Shown here one piece after another: positions 1-7,457 of a DNA stretch of 64,000 nucleotides; the first letter of the stretch is position 1, and each line of letters starts with the position of its first letter. Source of the stretch: Paenibacillus oralis. Lineage in GTDB: Bacteria; Bacillota; Bacilli; Paenibacillales; Paenibacillaceae. The notes beneath the pieces are model-generated. The model ran no database searches. It was not told the DNA's origin and was given only the letters and a program-made list of their open reading frames with translations. A program made the position numbers and the translations under genes. The stretch is taken from contig NZ_RRCN01000001.1 of the NCBI RefSeq assembly GCF_003863965.1, forward strand, positions 2,552,527-2,616,526, in the 5' to 3' direction.

Positions 1-234
1 AGCTATAAACGGGACATGATCCGCGCGCTGCGGACCCTGCGTCCCGGCGTCTCCGAGATCATTATTCATCCGGCTTTGGCGTCGGAGGAATTGAAGGCGA
101 TTCACGGGGAGTGGGAGAAGCGGCAGTGGGATTTTGACTTGTTCCGCGATCCGGAGGTGCAGCAAACCATAAACTCGGAAGGAATCGTCATGATCCGGTG
201 GCGGGATTTGCGGAAGCTTCAGCAGCGCCATTAA
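1..234 (+). CDS. ChbG/HpnK (YdjC-like) carbohydrate deacetylase, C-terminal part
   Basis: The reading frame is open from the first base of the window, so this is the 3' end of a gene that begins upstream. About 77 residues are visible. The segment PGVSEIIIHPALASEEL, followed by a WRDL-type end, resembles the C-terminus of YdjC/ChbG-family metal-dependent deacetylases, where a conserved HPA/HPG motif lies on the catalytic face. Those enzymes remove acetyl groups from N-acetylated oligosaccharides such as chitobiose or diacetylchitobiose phosphate. The gene stops 33 bp before the GPH transporter and shares its strand, so the two may form one unit. The family call rests on the tail only. Confidence 0.6.
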   Translation, partial: SYKRDMIRALRTLRPGVSEIIIHPALASEELKAIHGEWEKRQWDFDLFRDPEVQQTINSEGIVMIRWRDLRKLQQRH

Positions 235-267
235 TGCACATGAGCGGCCAATGGGGGAGGGGAACGG

Positions 268-1566
268 ATGAAGCGGTTTAACGCCCATGCATCCAGGCCG
301 GAACTGCGGAAAGTAGCTTACAGTTCGGGCAATCTGGCCGTGAATCTGCTGTCTCAAGCCTTTGCGGCCTATCTGGTCTATTACTATGTGGATGTGCTTG
401 GCGTGCGGCCGGCGTGGATCAGCTTGGCCATGGTGGCGCATGGCGCCTTGAACGCGGTGCTGAACCCGCTCCTCGGCCATATGTCCGACCGGACGCGGAC
501 GCGCTTCGGCCGGCGCATCCCTTATATCGCGTTCGGGCTGCTTCCGCTGGCCGCGGTTTTTGCCGCGTTATGGATCCCTCCGGCGGCGGGAGATGCCGCC
601 TTGCCTTATTTCGTTGCGGCCGTCTTTTTGTACGATGTGCTGTTTGTAACGGTTGTGCTGAATTATTCCGCCTTGTTCCCGGAAATGTTTCCAACGATGG
701 AGGAGCGTGCCTACGTCTCGTCATGGCGGCAGATGCTTGGCATCGTTGGCATGATCATCGGCGTCGCGCTTCCGCCGCTGGTGTACTCGCAAATCGGCTT
801 CGGGGGGATGGGCGCGGCGTTTGCCGCGGTCGCCGCCGCTTTTCTGGCCCTGTCGCTTTGGGGGAGCCGGGAGACGAATCCCGGCTCCCCCCAGGCGGCG
901 TTCCGCCTGCCTGCGGCCATTCGCTATACGCTCAGCAACCGCGCTTTTATGCTGTACGTCCTCGGCAGCTTTCTCGTTCAGTTTACGTTTGCGCTGCTGC
1001 CCGCCGGGATTCCTTTTTTTACGAAATATGTCCTGGAACGGGACGAAAGCTTTAACACCGTGCTGCTCGGCGCCATATTCCTCTCAGCCGTCCCGTCCGT
1101 ATTTGCGTGGGGGCGGATTACGGCAAAATCAGGGCCGCGGCGGGGAATCATGGCGGCGGCCGGCTGCTATCTGATCGCCTTGCTCCCGTTCGGTCTCATA
1201 ACGGGGGCCGCCAGCGTTATCGTTGCCGCCGCCGTCGGGTTCGGTCTTGCCGGACTGCTGGTGCTGCTGGACGTGATGTTGTCTGAGGTGATCGACGAGG
1301 ATGAGCGAAGGACAGGCGCCCGCCGGGAAGGGATGTATTTTGGAATGAACGGCTTTATCGTCCGCTGGGGGGTGTCCCTGCAGGCGGGCTGCATGGGCTT
1401 GATTTTGGAGTTGAGCGGTTACGCCGCGCGTCAAGCGACGCAGCCAGACTCCGTGATTGCCGGCATCCGCTGGATGATGAGCGGCATTCCCGCCGCCTCC
1501 ATGCTGCTGGCCCTGTGCCTGTTTTACTTCTATCCAATCGGGAGGAGCCAGACCAAGAAACGCTGA
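268..1566 (+). CDS. MFS transporter, GPH (glycoside-pentoside-hexuronide) family
   Basis: A 432-residue polytopic membrane protein with about 12 hydrophobic segments. The first cytoplasmic loop has the GPH/MFS signature GHMSDRTRTRFGRR, as in MelB, XynB and YihO relatives, which couple sugar or glycoside uptake to cations. Length matches the family (430-470). The ATG is preceded by GGGGGAGGGG at a good distance. It follows the deacetylase tail closely, suggesting that a deacetylated or related saccharide may be imported, but the substrate cannot be read from the sequence. Expression ends at the bidirectional terminator just downstream. Confidence 0.85.
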   Translation: MKRFNAHASRPELRKVAYSSGNLAVNLLSQAFAAYLVYYYVDVLGVRPAWISLAMVAHGALNAVLNPLLGHMSDRTRTRFGRRIPYIAFGLLPLAAVFAALWIPPAAGDAALPYFVAAVFLYDVLFVTVVLNYSALFPEMFPTMEERAYVSSWRQMLGIVGMIIGVALPPLVYSQIGFGGMGAAFAAVAAAFLALSLWGSRETNPGSPQAAFRLPAAIRYTLSNRAFMLYVLGSFLVQFTFALLPAGIPFFTKYVLERDESFNTVLLGAIFLSAVPSVFAWGRITAKSGPRRGIMAAAGCYLIALLPFGLITGAASVIVAAAVGFGLAGLLVLLDVMLSEVIDEDERRTGARREGMYFGMNGFIVRWGVSLQAGCMGLILELSGYAARQATQPDSVIAGIRWMMSGIPAASMLLALCLFYFYPIGRSQTKKR

Positions 1567-1605
1567 ACGCTCTCCGGGATCATGTACATTCCGCCGGCGG
1601 CGAAA

Positions 1606-1665
1606 ATAAAAAACGGCAAGACCGGGAGGAATCTTCATTCCGCCGGCCTTGCCGTTATCATTTTA
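1606..1665. terminator. Bidirectional intrinsic terminator
   Basis: AACGGCAAG (1612-1620) pairs with CTTGCCGTT (1648-1656). An A-rich run lies on the left and a T-rich run on the right, so the hairpin can end both the transporter transcript and the convergent EAL gene. Confidence 0.75.
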
Positions 1666-1667
1666 AT

Positions 1668-3425
1668 TCATGCCGAATCCATATGATCCAGCGGATTTAT
1701 TTTTCGCTCCTTCAACAATTTTTCCATATCGGAAACGTTTAGAGGGCGGCTGTAATAAAACCCCTGAATTTGGTCGCAGCCATGTTTTTGCAAAAAATCG
1801 AACTGTTCCTTTGTCTCCACCCCTTCGGCCAAAACCGTCATGCCCAGCGACTTCCCCAATTGAATGATTGAGAGCAGCAGCAGGCTGTCCCGTTCGGAGC
1901 AAGGGGTCTCCTGGATGAACGCCCGGTCGATTTTCAGCACCTGCAGCGGCAGGGACTTCAAATAGTTGATGGAGGAATAACCCGTGCCGAAATCGTCGAC
2001 GGAGAGGGAAATTCCCCGCTCCTGCAGGGCGACCAGCGTTTCTTTAATGATCACCGGATTGTTCAGCAGCGACTCCGTGACCTCCAGCTCCAGATACTGC
2101 GGCGCCAGCCCCGTTTCCTTCAGCACGTTCTCGACGGTGCGCAAAAACTGGGGGTGCCTGAATTGGACAGCGGATACATTTACGGAGATCGGCAGCTTCG
2201 GAAAGCCGTTGTCCTGCCATTGTTTGTTGGCCCGGCAGGCCTCGCGCAGCACCCATTCTCCCAATTCGACGATAAACCCGGTATCCTCGGCGATCGGAAT
2301 AAACGTATTCGGCGGGATATAGCCCTGGATCGGGTCCTTCCAACGAATCAACGCTTCGTAACCGGTAAGGTTCACGGTGGCGGAGTCCACCTTGGGCTGA
2401 AAATGCAGCTCAAACTGCCCATCCGCAAGCGCCCGGGCCATTTTTTGCTCTAAAGAAACCCGTTCTAGGAGCTTGTCCATTAAGTAGTAGTCAAAATAGT
2501 GCGGTCCGTTAAGCGCTTCCTCCTTAGCTTCCTTTAGAGCAAGCTCGGCGTGCTTTAACAATTGGGTGACATCGGGACCGTCGTCCGGGAAAAGGCTGAT
2601 GCCCATGCCGAAACCGATTTGAATTTCTTCCCCGGCCAAAACGTAAGGCTCATGAAGCGCATCGCTCAGACCGAGCGCTAAAGTATGTATAAACAAAGGA
2701 TCGGATATGTCGGAAACAAGCACGATAAATTCGTCGGCAAAACTGCGGCACATCAGCGTTTCTTCGGCGAAGGAGCTCCGCAGCCGGCCGGCGACCTGCC
2801 AGAGCAGTTCGTTTCCCGTGCTCTCTCCGTAGCTTTCATTGATATACCGGAACCGGTTCAGGTTGACGTGAAACACGGCCGCGGTTTTTTTCTCGGATTC
2901 CGCCTTGAGGAGTTCAGCATGCATCAATTCCCGGAAGCGGCTCATGTTCAACAAACGGGTGATCGGATCTAAATTCGAGAGTTGGCGGATCTGCTCCGTA
3001 GAGGCTCGACGTTCCTCCATTTCCTGGGTGACATCGAGCTGAAGCCCGATAAAATAAAGGGGGTCCCCATCCGAATCCAATATGGGGCTAATGGTAAATT
3101 GATTCCAAAAGGTGCTGCCGTCTTTCTTGTAATTTTTGATCGTGATGGTCGACGGTCGGCCGCTTAGGATAGCTTGACGTATAACCTCCAACTGTTCTTT
3201 GTTCGTTTCCGCACCCTGAAGAAACCGGGGATTCCGCAGTAAAACTTCCTCGCGGGAATAGCCGGTGATTTCCTCAAATCCCCGATTTACATATACGAGA
3301 GGGTTGTCCTGCAAACGAGGGTCGGTAATCGCAAGCCCCACACCCATCAAATCGATGGCGCGCAGCAGCGTCGAGGCGTCGATGATTGACTCAAAGTTGG
3401 ATGGATAGGCTAGCTGGTCGTCCAC
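1668..3425 (-). CDS. LOV-like PAS / degenerate GGDEF / EAL cyclic-di-GMP protein
   Basis: A 585-residue cytoplasmic signalling protein. I start it at the GTG at 3425 because AGGAGG lies 9 nt before it; the frame is open 10 codons further up to a TTG with no such site. Order: PAS/LOV-like domain (about 10-135), GGDEF (about 150-305), EAL (about 320-575). The PAS domain keeps LOV hallmarks (RFLQG, NYKKDG, FWN, FIGLQLDVT), but the photoactive Cys position reads Pro (NPRFLQG, Pro66). The GGDEF motif reads FADEF, so cyclase activity is doubtful. The EAL half looks intact: YEALIRW, EVTES, DDFGTGYSS, LAEGVET. Inference: a c-di-GMP phosphodiesterase with a sensory input that is no longer classical LOV photochemistry. 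It lies downstream of the LuxR-type gene on the same strand, 153 bp away. Confidence 0.88.
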   Translation of the reverse strand: MDDQLAYPSNFESIIDASTLLRAIDLMGVGLAITDPRLQDNPLVYVNRGFEEITGYSREEVLLRNPRFLQGAETNKEQLEVIRQAILSGRPSTITIKNYKKDGSTFWNQFTISPILDSDGDPLYFIGLQLDVTQEMEERRASTEQIRQLSNLDPITRLLNMSRFRELMHAELLKAESEKKTAAVFHVNLNRFRYINESYGESTGNELLWQVAGRLRSSFAEETLMCRSFADEFIVLVSDISDPLFIHTLALGLSDALHEPYVLAGEEIQIGFGMGISLFPDDGPDVTQLLKHAELALKEAKEEALNGPHYFDYYLMDKLLERVSLEQKMARALADGQFELHFQPKVDSATVNLTGYEALIRWKDPIQGYIPPNTFIPIAEDTGFIVELGEWVLREACRANKQWQDNGFPKLPISVNVSAVQFRHPQFLRTVENVLKETGLAPQYLELEVTESLLNNPVIIKETLVALQERGISLSVDDFGTGYSSINYLKSLPLQVLKIDRAFIQETPCSERDSLLLLSIIQLGKSLGMTVLAEGVETKEQFDFLQKHGCDQIQGFYYSRPLNVSDMEKLLKERKINPLDHMDSA

Positions 3426-3578
3426 TTTTAAAAGCCTCCTCGAAATGAACCGCAAATGGTGTTAACAAGAACTCTGACGATGTCCGGCATACGGGAGAAC
3501 ATCCGTAACAAAAACTTATATACTCATCATACATGCGTCATAAGGAGGAAAGCAATGGATTTCTTTAGTTACGAAAGT

Positions 3579-4559
3579 TCAGTCCATAAGCAGCTTTAGC
3601 AGCTGCGTCCGGTTGCTGGCCCCGACTTTTTGGAAAATCGAGCGCATATGTTTTTTGATCGTTACCTCGCTCAAAAATAACCTGGACGCGATATCCCGAT
3701 TGGTCATTCCTTCGGCGGCAAGCGCCGCGACTTCCTTCTCGCGATGGGTTAAATCGGTGCGGGCGTAAATGACCTCTTCGGGCTTCGCTTTGGGCAGGTA
3801 CTCCGGGGAAGGCCCCAAGGAAAGGGAGCGGTCTGCGGCAGGTGAATCCTCTTGCCCGTTCTCCGGTCCCCCGCTGTTCTCCCGGCCGCCATATAAGGCT
3901 GCCAGCGCCAGCGGATGTCCATCGGTCTGTTTCCAGACGCGGAAAATCAGTTCCTGGTCGGTGATACCGCGCCCGCGCAAATACGTGACGACGCTGCAGT
4001 AGTCCAAGTTCGCCAAGGGCATCCGGTAAATGCTGCGCTTCCAGACCATGGAGTTCAGCCAATGCTCGGATAGCGGATTTCTTCCGGAAATGACGGTGAG
4101 GCAGCCGGCTTTAATCTGCGGAAAAAAGAAATCGCGAAACCAGTCGTCCAGATCATCCAGCAGTTCGTACGAATCGAGAAAAAGAATGGTCGGGCCCGAT
4201 TCCGCTCTCCGCTGAATGGCTTCGATGGCGGCTCTGACGACAAAACCGGGATCGGAAGTGGAAGGAAGCGTACCCAGAAGTCCTAGCTGCTTCAGTATTT
4301 GCCGGCAGAAATCATCGGGCTTTGCCTTAAAACGGGCGGCGTCCAGGGCAACGGTAGCAGCGCCTTGACGAATGGCCTGTTTTTGGAATTCCTCGGACAA
4401 CGCGCTTTTTCCGACTCCGGCCGCCCCATAGATGCTTATGATCCGCTCCATTTTCAAATAGTGACTCAAATAAACGGAAAAGGTCTCCAACTCCCATTCT
4501 CTTCCGAGCAAACGGGAGCCCAGCGCTGCGTCCGCCCTCTCATGCATTTGCATACTCAT
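3579..4559 (-). CDS. STAND/AAA-type ATPase with LuxR C-terminal HTH, transcriptional regulator
   Basis: 326 residues. An N-terminal ATPase domain has a Walker A motif GAAGVGKS (45-52) and a Walker B-like ILFLDSYE. The last 60 residues are a LuxR/GerE helix-turn-helix (LTHREKEVAALAAEGMTNRD through SEVTIKKHMRSIFQKVGA). This is the layout of a short MalT/LAL-like regulator without the long TPR sensor region, so its signal input is unclear. The ATG at 4559 follows GAGGGTG by 7 nt. It is divergent from the HD-GYP-like gene and upstream of the EAL gene, so the three may form a c-di-GMP-linked regulatory cluster; that link is inference. Confidence 0.8.
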   Translation of the reverse strand: MSMQMHERADAALGSRLLGREWELETFSVYLSHYLKMERIISIYGAAGVGKSALSEEFQKQAIRQGAATVALDAARFKAKPDDFCRQILKQLGLLGTLPSTSDPGFVVRAAIEAIQRRAESGPTILFLDSYELLDDLDDWFRDFFFPQIKAGCLTVISGRNPLSEHWLNSMVWKRSIYRMPLANLDYCSVVTYLRGRGITDQELIFRVWKQTDGHPLALAALYGGRENSGGPENGQEDSPAADRSLSLGPSPEYLPKAKPEEVIYARTDLTHREKEVAALAAEGMTNRDIASRLFLSEVTIKKHMRSIFQKVGASNRTQLLKLLMD

Positions 4560-4776
4560 GGCTATTCACCCTCAAATTTCGTAGATATTTCCTATTTATC
4601 TTTAAGGATATCGTTGAATTATGTAAAGGAATAGTGACTTTTTGTATAGTCGTGTCGAAAAAGCGAATCTTGAAAGTATACTTTGGGGTAATGTTCTTGG
4701 CTGTTATAACCATGCTAAATTTGAATTTGTCGAATAGGAAATTTCTGTGGTCTGGACTACATTTAGAGGTGTTGCC

Positions 4777-5937
4777 ATGAAACAGGTTCATATCACGATG
4801 CTTGGGCCGGGGGATATTTTGGCCGAGCCGATTTTAAACCAACAAGGAATCGTCATGTTGGGCTCGGGAACGATTCTGACCGAAGTCCATATCAACCGCT
4901 TGAAAAAACTGGGAATCAAAGACGCATTCATCGAAAATAAAGAACCGCAGGATAACCGCCCCAAAGCCGAGCTCCAGTTTGCGCCTGCCGCCGAAGGTTC
5001 GTATGCTCCTGTGCCTGTTCAGGAAATTAGAGAAAAGTGGGAAACGCGCAAGGAAATGAGGCAGGCCCTGATCCGGCTGGCCGACTCGGAGCTGGGGTTC
5101 GGCCGGCCGTCGACCCCGGAACTGGAGGAGCAGTTCCGCCGGATGTTCCGCAACACTTTATATGAGATTACGAGCCATGACGGGGTTGTTGACGGTTTGA
5201 TCCGGCTGCAGAAAGCCGATCCGTATTTGCTGGAGCATTCCTTTCACGTTACGGCGTATGCGGCTATTCTCGGTCTGGCCAACGGGTATGCCGGCGCCGA
5301 GATGCTCGAATTGTGCGTCGGATCTCTATTGTTCGACATCGGGATGACGGAGCTGCCGGCCCATACCTTCAGCAGCAGCGGCGGCCTGACCGGCGCCGAA
5401 CGGGCGGCGGTGCGGCTGCATCCGGAGGCAGGCCACCGCATCATCAGCAGGATGGAAGGGCTCTCCCCGCGCTCGGCTTTATGCGCGCTGCAGCATCACG
5501 AACGGTTTAACGGCACGGGGTATCCTTCGCGGCTTAAACACGGGGAGATCGATGAATACGCGGAAATCGTGGCCATCGCCGATACGTACCATGCGCTGAT
5601 CTCCCGCAGAAATTACCGGCTGGCCTATACGCCCGGAGAAGCGATCGAATACTTGCTGGCCGCCGGCGACCGGTATTTCAGCCTCGATCTGATTCAAACC
5701 TACTTAAGACATATCAGTATTTATCCTCTTTCCAGTGTAGTCAGGCTGAGCAGCGGCCAGTTGGGGGTTGTAACCTCCCTGGAAACGAGCTTGGTGCACC
5801 GGCCTGTCGTCAAAATTGTCCGCGAAGCCGACGGGAGCCTCGTAAGCGACCCCTACGAAGTGGATTTAATGCGTAAAACCGATCTGGTGATTTCCAGCCT
5901 GGTGGAAGGGAGCGTGGATGAGACCATCAAGGTGTAA
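4777..5937 (+). CDS. HD-GYP-like domain protein with altered HD motif
   Basis: 386 residues from the ATG at 4777, which follows AGAGGTG; the frame is open to an upstream GTG (4747) with no ribosome site. The N-terminal about 110 residues resemble the small domain often found before HD-GYP modules. The catalytic region (about 130-340) carries HSFH, HPEAGHRI, HHERFNGTGYP and AIADTYHAL. The motif that normally reads HDIGK reads FDIGM here, so one metal ligand and the following Lys are lost. HD-GYP proteins hydrolyse cyclic-di-GMP; this copy may be inactive, a c-di-GMP binder, or use another metal arrangement. A strong terminator follows. Confidence 0.82.
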   Translation: MKQVHITMLGPGDILAEPILNQQGIVMLGSGTILTEVHINRLKKLGIKDAFIENKEPQDNRPKAELQFAPAAEGSYAPVPVQEIREKWETRKEMRQALIRLADSELGFGRPSTPELEEQFRRMFRNTLYEITSHDGVVDGLIRLQKADPYLLEHSFHVTAYAAILGLANGYAGAEMLELCVGSLLFDIGMTELPAHTFSSSGGLTGAERAAVRLHPEAGHRIISRMEGLSPRSALCALQHHERFNGTGYPSRLKHGEIDEYAEIVAIADTYHALISRRNYRLAYTPGEAIEYLLAAGDRYFSLDLIQTYLRHISIYPLSSVVRLSSGQLGVVTSLETSLVHRPVVKIVREADGSLVSDPYEVDLMRKTDLVISSLVEGSVDETIKV

Positions 5938-5960
5938 ACAGAGGAGGAATTGGCTCATCC

Positions 5961-5998
5961 AAGCAAGAGGCCCCTTTCATCAAGGGGCTTCTTGTTTT
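5961..5998 (+). terminator. Intrinsic terminator after HD-GYP gene
   Basis: AAGAGGCCCCT (5965-5975) pairs with AGGGGCTTCTT (5983-5993) around a short loop, followed by GTTTT. Confidence 0.85.
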
Positions 5999-6044
5999 AT
6001 GTTCGATTTCGTGGATCGGTTCCAGCAGTTGTTAGTTTTTCATG

Positions 6045-6240
6045 GGAAACTGCAAAAATGCATTCTATTTTCCGTGAATTACCATATGTAAAGCGGTTGA
6101 AATGCAAAAGTACATCTCTTTTAGGGCTATCCGATAAAAAAGTAACTTTTGGGCCCGAAATGAACTGCACTTTTACATCTGAACCACCTGTTTCGAGGAA
6201 TTTCGACGAAAAGCGCCTGCACTTTTGCATTTCGTGGAAT
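6045..6240. repeat. Intergenic four-unit array, family A copy 1
   Basis: Four units with core TGCAAAAGTGCA-like words start near 6051, 6098, 6157 and 6214. The first two are forward (AAATGCAAAAGTACA type) and the last two inverted (CTGCACTTTTRCAT type). The spacer TCGAGGAATTTCGACGAA is shared with copy 3 at 59.3 kb, and in inverted form with copy 2 at 56.1 kb. It fills the gap 5938-6253, where no gene is credible; the small open frames seen here are translations of the repeat. Confidence 0.7.
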
Positions 6241-6253
6241 TTCCCCCTCTTCC

Positions 6254-6409
6254 TTATATCGCAACGTGGCGGGTTTCCGTCTGCATCATTTCCAGCTTCC
6301 GGATGATTTCCTTTTGCCATTGCTTGTCGCCGAGTTGAATGGCGAGGTTCAGCAAATCGAGGTAATCGTCGGTGCATAGCGCCGTTTTTCTCCGAACGGA
6401 TAATCTCAT
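6254..6409 (-). CDS. Small protein, 51 aa, probably Fur-controlled
   Basis: A short gene starting MRLSVRRKTALCTDDYLDLL and ending in a charged helix (GDKQWQKEIIRKLEMM). The start at 6409 is chosen because GAAGG lies 5 nt before it; an ATG four codons upstream (6421) touches a GAGGAG box directly. No family is recognised; the helical part faintly resembles small IDEAL-type segments. It begins about 30 bp from a near-perfect Fur box. Small, slightly basic Fur-regulated proteins (FbpA/B/C of Bacillus) are known helpers of the iron-sparing response. Similarity to them is positional only, not seen in the sequence. It is probably real because the start context, codon pattern and operator agree. Confidence 0.5.
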   Translation of the reverse strand: MRLSVRRKTALCTDDYLDLLNLAIQLGDKQWQKEIIRKLEMMQTETRHVAI

Positions 6410-6439
6410 CGCGGCCTTCATCTCCTCAATCTATTATCT

Positions 6440-6458
6440 AATAATGATAATCATTATC
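6440..6458. promoter_or_regulatory. Fur box
   Basis: AATAATGATAATCATTATC matches the classical 19-bp Fur consensus GATAATGATAATCATTATC at 18 of 19 positions. It lies just upstream of the small minus-strand gene and about 160 bp before the formate/nitrite channel gene, so it most likely controls the former. Confidence 0.85.
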
Positions 6459-6553
6459 ACATATCCTGATTTCATTATGCATATTTGCCGGCCGGTTGTA
6501 AATACACCATCCGCTGGGAACAATTCCCCGGAGTGTTAAGCTCCTAGATATTG

Positions 6554-6584
6554 TTTTGACCGGCACCGGACAAAATATTAAGAT
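6554..6584 (+). promoter_or_regulatory. Sigma-A promoter with overlapping palindrome, FNT gene
   Basis: -35 TTGACC (6556-6561), 17-bp spacer, -10 TAAGAT (6579-6584). The palindrome TTTTGACCGG-CA-CCGGACAAAA (6554-6575) covers the -35 box and most of the spacer with one mismatch. It does not match the Fnr, Rex or NsrR consensus that I know, so the binding protein is unknown. Confidence 0.65.
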
Positions 6585-6618
6585 ATATAAAAATTGAAGG
6601 AAAATGACAGGAGGCGCT

Positions 6619-7431
6619 ATGGAGACCGAATCGTTATTAAAAGTGGAAGAGCTGGCACTCAAGAAGTACAAAATTTTTCGCCAAAGCCAAATCCGTTATA
6701 TCGCCAGGGCGATGCTGGCCAGCATGTTTATCGGCTTTGGCGTCATCGTTGCTTTCAAAAGCGGCAACTATTTCTACCTCGAACACTCTCCGCTTACATA
6801 CCCGATGGCGGCGATTACGTTCGGCGCGGCCATTATTCTGATCGCTTACGGCGGAGGGGATCTTTTTACCGGGAATACGTTTTATTATACCTTTGCCGCG
6901 TTAAGGAAGAAGCTGAAATGGTCGGATGTCGGCCGGCTTTGGGGGCTTAGCTATATCGGAAATATCATGGGGGCCGCCGCTTTTGCTTTGCTGATTTATT
7001 TGACGGGGTTGTTTACCGATCCCTCGGTCAACAGCTTTCTGCTGAGCGTTGTGGAGCATAAAATGGCCACGCCTGCCCTTGAGCTGTTTTTTCGCGCTAT
7101 CCTATGCAATTGGCTTGTTTGCCTGGCCTTCTTCATACCGATGTCGCTGCAGGGCGATGGCGCCAAGATGTTCGCCATGATGTTGTTTGTCTTCTGTTTT
7201 TTCATTTCCGGATACGAGCACAGCATCGCAAATATGTGCACGTTCGCCATCGCGCTTGTGCTGAACCATCCGGGGACGATTTCTTTTGCCGGCGTGGTTC
7301 ACAACTTAATCCCGGTGACGATAGGCAATTTGATCGGCGGGGTGATGTTGATGGGCTTTATGTATTACTTCGCGAACAAGCCTTATTTGGATGCCCAGGA
7401 GAAAGGCGATCTCCCGCAAGACAAACGTTGA
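6619..7431 (+). CDS. Formate/nitrite transporter (FNT/NirC family)
   Basis: About 270 residues with six to seven hydrophobic segments, the usual FNT size. Family hallmarks: the FTGN motif in GGGDLFTGNTFYYTFA, the central RAILCNWLVCLA segment, and GYEHSIANM near the fifth helix. FNT proteins are pentameric channels for formate, nitrite or hydrosulfide. The start at 6619 follows AGGAGG closely (4 nt); an in-frame ATG at 6604 is an alternative. No nitrite or formate enzyme is adjacent, so the ion cannot be assigned. The gene has its own promoter overlapped by a palindrome. It converges on xylR with only 26 bp between the stops and no obvious terminator. Confidence 0.88.
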   Translation: METESLLKVEELALKKYKIFRQSQIRYIARAMLASMFIGFGVIVAFKSGNYFYLEHSPLTYPMAAITFGAAIILIAYGGGDLFTGNTFYYTFAALRKKLKWSDVGRLWGLSYIGNIMGAAAFALLIYLTGLFTDPSVNSFLLSVVEHKMATPALELFFRAILCNWLVCLAFFIPMSLQGDGAKMFAMMLFVFCFFISGYEHSIANMCTFAIALVLNHPGTISFAGVVHNLIPVTIGNLIGGVMLMGFMYYFANKPYLDAQEKGDLPQDKR

Positions 7432-7457
7432 CTGCCTCCAAGGGCATCCGGCTTCCA

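Noticed and set aside
5950..6377. Open frames of 118-126 codons on both strands
   Set aside because: They lie across the family A array, and similar peptides appear at 56.1 and 59.3 kb because the repeat is translated. No ribosome sites fit.
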